DNA from: Spirochaetaceae bacterium
GTDB lineage: Bacteria; Spirochaetota; Spirochaetia; DSM-27196; SKKC01
Length of the DNA stretch: 19,085 nt
Assembly (NCBI GenBank): GCA_003552745.1
Contig: PUOG01000082.1
Span: 1-19,085 of the forward strand
Direction of reading: 5' to 3'
The notes under the pieces were generated by a model that saw nothing but the letters and a program-made list of their open reading frames with translations, searched no databases and was not told where the DNA came from. Position 1 is the first letter of the stretch, and every line of letters begins with the position of its first letter. A program made the position numbers and the translations under genes. Positions 9,147 through 16,809 of this stretch are shown here, in pieces.

Positions 9147-9983
9147 ATGGACCTGAAAGGCTACTTCCGACGCAATCAGACACTTGTAACGTTCGTAATT
9201 CTGGTTACGTTTTCGGTGTTGTCGCTGATGAGCGGTGGGTCTGAAGGGCTTCGTGAGACCGGTCTTTCTACAATCGGACTCATACAACGCTCCACCAGTG
9301 CCGTCGGTGCATTCTTCTCCGGAGCCGTCGATGCGGTTCGTAATCGTAGAGACCTGCATGACGAGATCGATCGTCTTCAGACCCGGGTTCAGGAACTGGA
9401 GCTCCAACAGGAGAACATACGCGCGCTACAGATCGAGGCCGAACAGCTCCGAACAACACTCGGGCACTCGGAGTCGCTCGATTTCGAGCATATATCCGCA
9501 CGGGTGATCGGGCGTGACCCGGAGAACATCTTTCCGACACTCATGATTAACCGCGGCCGCAATCACGGACTCGAACGGAATATGCCTGTGATTGCGGTCC
9601 AGGACGGGCGTCAGTCTCTTGTCGGACGTCTGGTCGAGGTCGGACAGTACAGTTCCAAGGTACTACCTATCTACGATGTGAACGCGTACGTGGCTGCCGT
9701 ACACCAGGAGTCTCGATACCAGGGCCTGATCTCGGGAGTCGGCTCATCGCACGAGCCGGTCATGCTCCGCCATATTCCTCGCGATGCGTATCCGCAAATA
9801 GAGGAAGGAGATGCGATTGTAACCTCGGGCATGCGTTCGATCTATCCTCCGAATATCGCTATAGGTACGGTGACATCGGTGGAGGAATCGGACGTCGAGT
9901 TGAACCTCGACATTCGCGTCGATCCGGTAATAGAGTTCGAGAGGCTGGAGTTCGTGTATGTCGTTCTGCAGGAGGGACGATAA
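9147..9983 (+). CDS. mreC: Rod-shape determining protein MreC
   Basis: Bitopic membrane protein that links MreB in the cytoplasm to PBP2 in the periplasm. The 278 residues show a short basic N-terminus, one membrane helix (about 12-29), a coiled coil (about 63-100) for dimerisation, and the two beta-domain periplasmic core. That core includes ARVIGRDPENIFPTLMINRG...GL..NMPV, the Q.LVGRLVEVG and YQGLISGVG stretches, and EGDAIVTSGM...YP..IAIGTV. The start is fixed by homology, because no Shine-Dalgarno is visible in the 13 bases after the mreB stop; translation is probably coupled to mreB. The stop is 3 bases before mreD. Confidence 0.95.
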   Translation: MDLKGYFRRNQTLVTFVILVTFSVLSLMSGGSEGLRETGLSTIGLIQRSTSAVGAFFSGAVDAVRNRRDLHDEIDRLQTRVQELELQQENIRALQIEAEQLRTTLGHSESLDFEHISARVIGRDPENIFPTLMINRGRNHGLERNMPVIAVQDGRQSLVGRLVEVGQYSSKVLPIYDVNAYVAAVHQESRYQGLISGVGSSHEPVMLRHIPRDAYPQIEEGDAIVTSGMRSIYPPNIAIGTVTSVEESDVELNLDIRVDPVIEFERLEFVYVVLQEGR

Positions 9984-9986
9984 CCC

Positions 9987-10493
9987 ATGCTTCCGTATCT
10001 GATCGGAGCACTGCTCATTGTACTGCTCTCCATTCTGCAAACAAATCTGCTTTCACTCATAGCTATCGCCGGTGTTCGACCCGACTTGGTGCTCATCTTT
10101 ACCGTCTATCTCGCGAATCGAAACGGGGGAATGGTTGGCCAAAGCGCGGGCTTCCTGGCAGGACTGACACAGGACATTTTCAGCATCGCGCCGCTCGGCT
10201 TCTATACGCTTACCAAGACCGTGGTGGGTCTGATCTACGGTTCGACTCGCGATAATGTACAACTCGACGCGTTCGTCGCACCGTTCCTCCTGGTACTCAC
10301 TGCTACATTGCTCAAGGGCCTTATGTTTCTGCTCATCGGAGCGCTGTTCGGCGTCTCAGATCCGAGCGGACCGGTCCTTTCGAGTCGCTTTCTGATCGAA
10401 ATCGGCTACAACGCACTGCTCGCTCCCGTTGTTTTCGGGATATTGGGGCGTTTTCGCGGCCTTGAGGTCGACTGGCGCGCGAGATCCTTTTAG
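9987..10493 (+). CDS. mreD: Rod-shape determining membrane protein MreD
   Basis: 168 residues, almost all hydrophobic, with about five predicted membrane helices starting at residue 2. The conserved MreD pieces are visible: a VRPDLVLIFTVYLANRNGG..GQSAGFLAGLTQDIFS segment (about 29-65) followed by LGFYTLTKTVVGLIYG. It belongs to the elongasome with MreC and PBP2. GGAGGG at 9971-9976, inside the end of mreC, is 10 bases before ATG 9987. It is followed after 14 bases by mrdA. Confidence 0.93.
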   Translation: MLPYLIGALLIVLLSILQTNLLSLIAIAGVRPDLVLIFTVYLANRNGGMVGQSAGFLAGLTQDIFSIAPLGFYTLTKTVVGLIYGSTRDNVQLDAFVAPFLLVLTATLLKGLMFLLIGALFGVSDPSGPVLSSRFLIEIGYNALLAPVVFGILGRFRGLEVDWRARSF

Positions 10494-10507
10494 GGAGAGT
10501 CGAGATA

Positions 10508-12367
10508 ATGTCGGGATGGAACAGTAACGGCAGCGAAATCTCCAAAACGGCAATTGTCGGAATCGGTGTAACGATCGGGGCACTTCTCGTTCTCTACCTC
10601 GCCCACTTGTTCACGCTCCAGATAGTAGACGGATACGAATACCGTACACGAGCGCACCAGATAACCCGGCGCAGCGCTTCGATTCAGGCTCAGCGAGGAC
10701 GGATCTACGACCGACACGGTCGACCACTCGCGACGAACCGCGAGGCGTTCGTACTGACACTGAATCCGTCGGAAGTAGACCCAAGACGATTTGATGAGCT
10801 GTTCGATCGTCTCGCCGCGGCCACCGACCTTACGATGTCACAACTCGGCCAACGAGTTCCGATGCAGATTCGCAGTCGATTCACCGAGGTCGAGCTGCTC
10901 GACAACGTCGATTTCGAGACGATCGTTCATATCGCCGAACGCAAGGATGAGTTTCCGGGCGTTTCATGGTACAGCCAGCCACGCCGTCACTATCCCGAAG
11001 GTGAGCTAATGTCTCACGTGATCGGCTACGTCGGCGAAATCACCGCCCAGGAACTGCAGGTTCTCTACAATCGCGGCTATACTCCCGACAGTATTCTCGG
11101 CAAGAGTGGAATAGAGCGGCAGTATGATGCCGTCCTTCGCGGACGTGCGGGCGAACGGTTCCGCACCGTCGATGCCTTCGGTCGCGAAATCGCGACCGAT
11201 CCCGAGCAGGTCCCGCCTGTCTTCGGTCAGGACCTCTATCTGACTATCGATCGAGATATTCAGGAGCTCGCGCTTCGGTCGCTCGGCCATCGCAGCGGCG
11301 CCGTTGTCGTGATCCAGATTGCGACCGGCGAAGTGTTGGCCATGGTGAGCAATCCCGGATTCGACGCTAACCAGTTCACCTACGGGGGAGGCGGCGGGAC
11401 CTTCAACCGGCTTTCCCGCGACCCTCGTTCTCCATTCCTGAACCGCGCGATCGCAACCGAAGCGCCGCCCGCCTCCACATTCAAGACCATAATGGCCACC
11501 GCCGCACTCGAGGAAGAGGTAATCGAACCTGATGACATCATCAACACACGAGGCGCCTATCGCGCCGGAAATCAGACCTTTCGTGAGTGGGGTATCGATA
11601 TGCGGCCGCACGGCTTCGGACCGATCGATATTCGCGGCGCAATAGCCAATTCCTCGAACTATTTCTTCTACACTCTCGGACATCAGATGCTCGGTCCCAA
11701 CAATATCGAGCACTACGCCCGCGCTTTCGGGCTCGGCGAGCGAACAGGGATTGATATCCCCGGTGAACGCCCTGGTTTTGTTCCTTCCAGGCAGTGGAAG
11801 GAAAGCGCGAAGCAGGAGCCATGGGTGGGAGGCGATACCGTTAACATGAGCATAGGGCAGGGGTTCACCTCAGCAACCCCCCTGCAGCTGACAAATATGA
11901 TGGCGATGGTCGCTAACAGAGGGACCATCCACCGCCCGCATCTGGTGCGGGAAGTAAGGAACCCGAACACCGACGAGGTCGCCACACGTGCCGAACCGGA
12001 GATTCTGCGGTCTACACCGGTGCGCGAGGAGTCGTTCGATATTGTCGCCGAAGGTCTCCGGAATGTTGTAGTAACAGGTACCGCTCGCAATACGGTGACA
12101 ACACCAGCGGTGGAGAGCGCAGGAAAGACCGGAACAGGTGAGGTCGGTGCAACGGATCGATGGCATAGCTGGTATGTCGCGTATGCGCCGTATGAACCGG
12201 AAAATCCGCTGGAGCAGGTGGCTGTGGCCGTCCTCGTCGATGCCGACAACGAATACGACTTCTGGTCACCGAAGGCGGCGAATCTCATACTCCACGGGAT
12301 GTTCACTGACCAGACATTCGAAGAGACGGTGGCCGATCTGCGGCCGTGGTACATGTATCAGTATTAG
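10508..12367 (+). CDS. mrdA: Penicillin-binding protein 2 (elongation-specific transpeptidase)
   Basis: Class B PBP that cross-links peptidoglycan during cell elongation. The 619 residues have a short cytoplasmic end, one membrane anchor (about 14-36), a pedestal/dimerisation domain (QRGRIYDRHGRPLATN at 62-77, then the SHVIGYVGEIT and GKSGIERQYD motifs near 170-205) and the transpeptidase domain. All three active-site motifs are present: Ser323-T-F-Lys326, Ser382-Ser-Asn384 and Lys540-Thr-Gly542. A Gly-rich insert occurs near 295 (YGGGGGTFN). A TAGGGAGAG ribosome site (10491-10499) overlaps the mreD stop. The glycosyltransferase partner gene rodA, normally next to it, is not here; the stop is only 3 bases from the convergent mazG stop. 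Confidence 0.97.
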   Translation: MSGWNSNGSEISKTAIVGIGVTIGALLVLYLAHLFTLQIVDGYEYRTRAHQITRRSASIQAQRGRIYDRHGRPLATNREAFVLTLNPSEVDPRRFDELFDRLAAATDLTMSQLGQRVPMQIRSRFTEVELLDNVDFETIVHIAERKDEFPGVSWYSQPRRHYPEGELMSHVIGYVGEITAQELQVLYNRGYTPDSILGKSGIERQYDAVLRGRAGERFRTVDAFGREIATDPEQVPPVFGQDLYLTIDRDIQELALRSLGHRSGAVVVIQIATGEVLAMVSNPGFDANQFTYGGGGGTFNRLSRDPRSPFLNRAIATEAPPASTFKTIMATAALEEEVIEPDDIINTRGAYRAGNQTFREWGIDMRPHGFGPIDIRGAIANSSNYFFYTLGHQMLGPNNIEHYARAFGLGERTGIDIPGERPGFVPSRQWKESAKQEPWVGGDTVNMSIGQGFTSATPLQLTNMMAMVANRGTIHRPHLVREVRNPNTDEVATRAEPEILRSTPVREESFDIVAEGLRNVVVTGTARNTVTTPAVESAGKTGTGEVGATDRWHSWYVAYAPYEPENPLEQVAVAVLVDADNEYDFWSPKAANLILHGMFTDQTFEETVADLRPWYMYQY

Positions 12368-12370
12368 CGA

Positions 12371-13171
12371 CTAACGCGACCGTTTCGCATCCTGCCAGAA
12401 CCGTTCCATCGCATCGAGGTTCTCCGTGCTCAATGCGTCGCCTCGCTCTTTCATCCGGATTTCCATGTATCTGAACCGATCGTTGAAACGTCGATTCGCC
12501 AAGCGCAGCGCATGCCCCGCGTCAATGCCGCTCTTTCGTGCCAGGTTCACGACCGAAAAGAGAACGTCGCCGATTTCGCGCTCGACCGAAGCGGTGTCGT
12601 CGGAGTTCGGCGCCACATCGTCCAGCGCCGCATCGAACTCGGCGATCTCTTCGTCGAGTTTCTCCCGCGCACCGGACACATCCGACCAATCGAATCCCGC
12701 TTTCGCCGCCTTCTTCTGCAACCGTTCCGCCCGTTCCAGGGGAGGGACCGCGTCCGGCACTCCATCCAGAATGGATTTCTCGCGCTTGCGCCCCTCGAGA
12801 TTTGCTTTGATATCGTCCCACTGCTGCTTCACCGCTGCCGGCGTGGCTTCGATGACCGAGTCCCCGAATACGTGAGGGTGGCGGCGCACGAGCTTCTCAT
12901 GCGCGAGACGCAAAACATCCGCGAGCGTAAACGATCCGTTGTCCTCTTCGATGCAGACCATCAGCAGCGCAACGAGGAATACGTCCCCGATCTCCTCTAG
13001 GAAACCGTTCGCGTCACTACGGCAGATGCTGTCATAACACTCGTACGCTTCTTCGACGAGATTTCCTTTGATCGAATCGCTTGTCTGTTCACGATCCCAG
13101 GGACAGCCATACGGACCCCGGAGCGTTCGCATCGTCTGCCAGAACAACTCAAAGTAGTATGCCTCGGTCAC
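12371..13171 (-). CDS. mazG: MazG nucleoside triphosphate pyrophosphohydrolase
   Basis: Hydrolyses (d)NTPs to monophosphates and pyrophosphate, a house-cleaning enzyme that can also lower ppGpp in some bacteria. The 266 residues contain two MazG repeats. The first has GCPWDREQT (22-30), the metal motif E40-E41-x2-E44, EEIGDV (59-64) and RRHPHVFG (96-103). The second has E174-E175-x2-E178 and E199-x2-D202. This tandem form and length match E. coli-type MazG. The start is GTG at 13169-13171, with GAGGGG (13180-13185 on the plus-strand coordinates) 8 bases upstream. It is the last gene of the minus-strand run and probably has its own promoter. Confidence 0.96.
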   Translation of the reverse strand: MTEAYYFELFWQTMRTLRGPYGCPWDREQTSDSIKGNLVEEAYECYDSICRSDANGFLEEIGDVFLVALLMVCIEEDNGSFTLADVLRLAHEKLVRRHPHVFGDSVIEATPAAVKQQWDDIKANLEGRKREKSILDGVPDAVPPLERAERLQKKAAKAGFDWSDVSGAREKLDEEIAEFDAALDDVAPNSDDTASVEREIGDVLFSVVNLARKSGIDAGHALRLANRRFNDRFRYMEIRMKERGDALSTENLDAMERFWQDAKRSR

Positions 13172-13199
13172 TTAAGAAACCCCTCACCGGTAGACAGAA

Positions 13200-13229
13200 T
13201 GTATATTATCAGAAGTCCCAGAAATCCAA
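13200..13229 (-). promoter_or_regulatory. Candidate promoter for mazG
   Basis: Read on the minus strand, TTGGAT (13229-13224) is followed after 18 bases by TATACA (13205-13200), within an AT-rich TGATAATATACA patch that stands out from the GC-rich surroundings. A TGA-TAATAT extended -10 reading is also possible. It leaves a ~20-30 base leader to the mazG GTG. Confidence 0.35.
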
Positions 13230-13250
13230 CGATAACACGGGGGCTGGGAG

Positions 13251-13280
13251 CCTTCACCGAACTGAACCTTCACCGAACTG
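13251..13280. repeat. Perfect 14-base tandem direct repeat upstream of mazG
   Basis: CCTTCACCGAACTG occurs at 13251-13264 and again at 13267-13280, separated by AA, giving a 16-base period. It lies between the stop of the 97-residue membrane gene and the candidate mazG promoter, about 22-51 bases upstream of the -35 element. It could be a tandem operator or just a small local duplication. Confidence 0.8.
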
Positions 13281-13285
13281 CAGTC

Positions 13286-13579
13286 TCATTCATCTGCATC
13301 GCTCCCATGTTCACAGACGGCGGCAAAGACGGCGACTACAATGATTGCAGTTGCGAGTGCGGGATAGAGATTCACGCCGCCTACGTCGGTGAGAAGCCTG
13401 ATTACATCGGAGAATAGATGCTCGACCACACCTCCGAGGAACGAGCCGAGCACCGCTACGATGAGCGCGCCCCAGAGCCCACCGAGGAATTGCCTGCCGA
13501 AGGCGTAAACCCAAACCAATGCAATCGCCACGCCGAGTGTCGTGTATATCAGTCCTGTTGCCAGAAGCTCAGTTGTCAT
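13286..13579 (-). CDS. Small three-helix membrane protein of unknown function
   Basis: 97 residues with three hydrophobic helices at about 6-26, 32-55 and 71-90, a Gly-rich second helix (GGLWGALIVAVLGSFLGG) and an acidic soluble C-terminus. The glycine pattern loosely recalls small GlsB/YeaQ-type membrane proteins, but I do not recognise the family. The start ATG overlaps the stop of the 33-residue gene as ATGA, so translation is coupled. A GAGGA lies 12 bases upstream, too far to be strong on its own. It is probably the sixth gene of the sigma-54/cyclase operon. The composition and the codon pattern fit a real gene; plus-strand frames here give no recognisable protein. Confidence 0.65.
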   Translation of the reverse strand: MTTELLATGLIYTTLGVAIALVWVYAFGRQFLGGLWGALIVAVLGSFLGGVVEHLFSDVIRLLTDVGGVNLYPALATAIIVVAVFAAVCEHGSDADE

Positions 13580-13677
13580 ATGTCGAAATCGTCCTCATCA
13601 TCGATTGAGATTCTGCGCGTATCGCCACCTTGCGCCCCGTAGCTCCACAATAATCCGGTTCTCACTCCTATTCTCAC
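13576..13677 (-). CDS. 33-residue micro-gene coupled to the membrane protein
   Basis: The frame from GTG 13677-13675 to TGA 13578-13576 encodes 33 residues: MRIGVRTGLLWSYGAQ, then GGDTRRISIDDEDDFDI. GGGAG (13685-13689) lies 7 bases before the GTG, and the TGA overlaps the next gene's ATG as ATGA. A longer start, GTG 13701-13699, would give 41 residues but begins right after the lipoprotein TAA-TGA stops without a ribosome site. The basic half followed by a very acidic end, the good ribosome site and the coupling argue that it is real. No family is recognised; alternatively it is only a leader that couples translation of the membrane protein. Confidence 0.5.
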   Translation of the reverse strand: MRIGVRTGLLWSYGAQGGDTRRISIDDEDDFDI

Positions 13678-13704
13678 TTCGTATCTCCCGGCAAACCACA
13701 CTCA

Positions 13705-14418
13705 TTAAGGTGCCAACCCGTATCGTGGCAGCACACGTCTCGTTTCAAAGCTGTATATGGCAACAAGCTCCTCCGGATCGATTCCGTACGCGAGCACGAA
13801 GACGACGATTTGAAACCCACCGTCTCCGTCGTCGTCGGCTCGCGAGTCGACGTCGTTGTGATCTGCCGGAGAATAGTCGTCGAGTTCTGTCGAGAAGTCT
13901 TTTGATTCGCCCTCGGCTATCGTTCTTTTCAAACCGCGGGTTTCGGTACCGCCATCCGCCCGTGTCCATTGTACGAACGGAGGCAGCTCCGCGAAGTTCA
14001 GCTCCACTTCCACCGGGTCGTCACGCTCGGCGGCAAGATCAACGATCGGTCGCTGACGCTGTCCACTGCCGGGATCCCACCTCAGCCGCTGGAATCCACG
14101 GTTTTCGAGTCTCGGTCGCGCCTCGAAATCGGGATCGAGCACCGCGTTCTCTTCGGTCTCTGCTCGCTCCTGTTGAGATTCGGAAATACCGTAGAGCTTG
14201 TAGTACAGCTCATATCCTTGAAACGCATCGCCGTAGATTGCGTTATCGGTGTTGTGGATGAACGTCGATTCACCGGAGAGTTCGTCGTCTATCTGATCCT
14301 CATTCGGCGGAAAAAGAGAAACCGTGCGAACAAGCCCACACGATGCAAGAAGGAGCGCTGCTGTTGCCGCCACTATTGCGGGCAGCGCTACACGCCGCAA
14401 GAGTCTCGATCTGCTCAT
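13705..14418 (-). CDS. Putative lipoprotein of unknown function
   Basis: 237 residues with a classical lipoprotein signal: basic MSRSRLLRR, a hydrophobic core, and the lipobox Leu-Ala-Ser-Cys27. The mature protein should be lipidated at Cys27 and sit in the periplasm or outer membrane. The mature part is hydrophilic, with an acidic linker (about 165-200) and a C-terminal QIVVFVLAYGIDPEELVAIYS segment that looks like a beta strand pair. I recognise no domain. Its ATG overlaps the cyclase TGA (ATGA at 14418-14415), so it is coupled to the adenylate cyclase gene, which hints at a shared envelope-sensing job. It ends with two stops in a row (TAA TGA). Confidence 0.8.
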   Translation of the reverse strand: MSRSRLLRRVALPAIVAATAALLLASCGLVRTVSLFPPNEDQIDDELSGESTFIHNTDNAIYGDAFQGYELYYKLYGISESQQERAETEENAVLDPDFEARPRLENRGFQRLRWDPGSGQRQRPIVDLAAERDDPVEVELNFAELPPFVQWTRADGGTETRGLKRTIAEGESKDFSTELDDYSPADHNDVDSRADDDGDGGFQIVVFVLAYGIDPEELVAIYSFETRRVLPRYGLAP

Positions 14419-16790
14419 CGATCCGGACGCCGTGAGCTCCGCGTACGTTCAACAAGCGGCTCTTTGGACACGTCGAGCAACTCGTAGATGATCACCGGCT
14501 TGTTCTTGCCCTTTACCCGAATCGTGTCGAGCTCGCGCGCGAAAACATGGTCCCGGACAAGCGCATATGTGTACTCGCTCATAATGCACGAGGTTTGATA
14601 GAACTTATTCGTACCTTCGAGTCTCGCACCGAGATTCACGTTATCTCCCATGAGCGTGTAATTCATACGACCGGAGGAGCCCATATTGCCGACCGTCATG
14701 ATCCCTGAGTTGATTCCAATCCCGATATCGATTCTGCGCTCCCTCGGCCATTCGGCATTCAGGTTTTCGAGCACTTCGAGCTGCCGAAGCGCTGTTCGGC
14801 AGGCGAGCAAAGCATGGTTCTCCTGCGAAAGGGGCGCCCCCCAGAATGCCATGATCTCGTCGCCAATGTACTTATCTAACGTTCCGCGGTGATCGAGAAT
14901 CACGTCGGTCATAGCCGAAAGATAGACGTTCAGATGGTTCACCAGCTCTTGCGGGCTCATCTGTTCGCTCAACGATGTGAAGCCGCGAATATCGCTGAAC
15001 ATTACGGTGAGCTCTTTGTCGACACCGCCGAGCTCAGGAGGATTCTCGAGGATCTCGTTCACTACCTCGGGGCTGACGAATTTGCCGAATGTCTGCCGTA
15101 TCCGTCGTTTATCGCGTTCCTCGGTCAGGACACGGTACATGATCACCGAAACAAACGTAAGCACCATCGCGAGTGCGGGTTGAATGAAGTTCAGCAGGTA
15201 ACTCTCGTAGTCGAACAAAAGGAGCGTCACCACGAAATATCCGACTACAAGCGCCAGCGTCAGGATTCCCGCCCGGAAGATCGGGATGAACGAAGAGGTG
15301 AACGCAACGAGCAGAGCAGCAACGAGCAGCACCAAAACATTCACCTCTGCCGATGCATAAGTAATGAACTGTGAAGTCAGTATGGTGTTCAACGCGTTCG
15401 CCAGAATCTCGATTCCGTACATGAGCCCATACGGTGTGGTCAGCTCGTCGGCAGCCATTCCCTCGGCGAACGCTCCAACCATGACGATCTGGTTCCGTAC
15501 CGCACGAGTTCTCGGCCAGGTGTCCGGATCGGGTCCCGGCGGGGCCTGTGCATACCCTGCATAGCTTCGAACCGGAAAGGTCTGATATCCGGCGCGTGTC
15601 GGACTGGAGCGCGGCCCCCGGTAATTGACAAGCATATTCCCCGACCCGTCGATGGGAATACGGATTTCATCGCGGACGGTCGCGCCGTCCCCATCCTCGA
15701 TAACAAACGGCTCCCATTCGTTGGTCTCGGGGTTTCGCTGTTGTGGATTCGGCAGCCGGACATGCTCTCCGAAAACTACCTCGATATCCGATAGGCTCAC
15801 ATTCATATGAGCCGCAGCCATTGAGAGGGTAATCGCCGGTACAAACTCGTCGCGATAGTGTCGTACAAGGTGTACCCGCTCTTCTGTTCCGTCCTCGTGT
15901 TCAATGACACGGTAAGGTGCCCGACGTTCAATCTCAGAGCGCAGCGTGTCGAGCTCATCCGAAGAGATCGGGGTCGGGATATGGTGCTCCCGCCCTTCTC
16001 TATCGCGCCAGGCAAGTCGTTCGAACCGCGATTCATCGACGAGATCGGCATCAGCCTCGAGATCCGAGAGCGCATATTGCGCAACCATTCTCGAAGATTT
16101 CGCAACGAGCGCCTGGCGCCTGAATACGTCGTCGGTGTCCGGTATCATGTTCGCGTGACCGAAACCCGCAGCTGCACGTCCGTACGGACTGAGCGGGGGC
16201 TGCAATCCGAAATACGCCGGAATCTCCTGCCAATTCCCTTCCACGGATGTGATACGTCCAACGTTGTCGAAGAGCGCGTCGTGGCGGCTGAAGAGCTCCT
16301 CGTAGTTGGCGGGCGGTTCGTCGCGGGTGAGTACCGTTTCCACCATGACGCGTTCATTCTCGGCGATACTGTCTACGAGAAGAGCATCATCATAAGCGCG
16401 ATCGGAGGGCTCAACGAAGAACAGATCGAGCAACACCATACTCTCCCGCTCGCTCTGATCGGCGATTCGGGAGAAAGAATTAATGAGGTCGGCGTGCCGA
16501 CTGCGAGGAAAAGGCCACCGCCCGAATCGAGATAGTGCGTTGAAGTCGATACCGACGATCAGGATATCATCGGACACATACGGATCTGTCTCAGCGAGAG
16601 TGACTCCTTCCTGAATCTCAACGCCTTCGCTGAGAATCCTCATCTGGAAGTAGAAGTCGGTGATACCGAGTTCAAGGCGATCCGGGATATTCGTGTAATG
16701 TCCGAAAAGGAAGACCAGAAGTGCAACGAGCAGCCCGATCACGAAACCGAAATAACGCGGCTCCAGAAACCGGATGTTTCTACTCGGCAT
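14415..16790 (-). CDS. CHASE2-domain class III adenylate cyclase
   Basis: Membrane receptor expected to turn an external signal into cAMP. ATG 16790-16788 has GGAGG 7 bases upstream and gives 791 residues. A longer frame to 17084 only overlaps the preceding gene. Layout: membrane helix 13-30; an extracellular CHASE2 domain about 40-470 (DDILIVGIDFNALSRFGRWPFPRSRHADLI, VLLDLFF, GFGHANMIPDTDDVFRR, ILVNYRG and QIVMVGA signatures); three helices about 483-500, 506-526 and 533-553; then the catalytic domain 590-775. Metal residues Asp600 and Asp644, adenine-selecting Lys640 and Thr712, and transition-state Asn719 and Arg723 are all present. Thr712 in place of Asp is the class IIIb pattern, a class known to include bicarbonate-stimulated cyclases. 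So it should be active and ATP-specific; the ligand of CHASE2 is unknown. It overlaps the lipoprotein gene by 4 bases. Confidence 0.93.
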   Translation of the reverse strand: MPSRNIRFLEPRYFGFVIGLLVALLVFLFGHYTNIPDRLELGITDFYFQMRILSEGVEIQEGVTLAETDPYVSDDILIVGIDFNALSRFGRWPFPRSRHADLINSFSRIADQSERESMVLLDLFFVEPSDRAYDDALLVDSIAENERVMVETVLTRDEPPANYEELFSRHDALFDNVGRITSVEGNWQEIPAYFGLQPPLSPYGRAAAGFGHANMIPDTDDVFRRQALVAKSSRMVAQYALSDLEADADLVDESRFERLAWRDREGREHHIPTPISSDELDTLRSEIERRAPYRVIEHEDGTEERVHLVRHYRDEFVPAITLSMAAAHMNVSLSDIEVVFGEHVRLPNPQQRNPETNEWEPFVIEDGDGATVRDEIRIPIDGSGNMLVNYRGPRSSPTRAGYQTFPVRSYAGYAQAPPGPDPDTWPRTRAVRNQIVMVGAFAEGMAADELTTPYGLMYGIEILANALNTILTSQFITYASAEVNVLVLLVAALLVAFTSSFIPIFRAGILTLALVVGYFVVTLLLFDYESYLLNFIQPALAMVLTFVSVIMYRVLTEERDKRRIRQTFGKFVSPEVVNEILENPPELGGVDKELTVMFSDIRGFTSLSEQMSPQELVNHLNVYLSAMTDVILDHRGTLDKYIGDEIMAFWGAPLSQENHALLACRTALRQLEVLENLNAEWPRERRIDIGIGINSGIMTVGNMGSSGRMNYTLMGDNVNLGARLEGTNKFYQTSCIMSEYTYALVRDHVFARELDTIRVKGKNKPVIIYELLDVSKEPLVERTRSSRRPDR

Positions 16791-16809
16791 CGATAATCCT
16801 CCAGACCGG

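Noticed and set aside
12512..13000. 162-residue plus-strand frame
   Set aside because: It is antisense to mazG, whose motifs are complete.
13542..14261. 239-residue plus-strand open frame across the lipoprotein region
   Set aside because: It is Arg-rich, low in normal composition, and opposite a lipoprotein with a clear signal peptide and lipobox.
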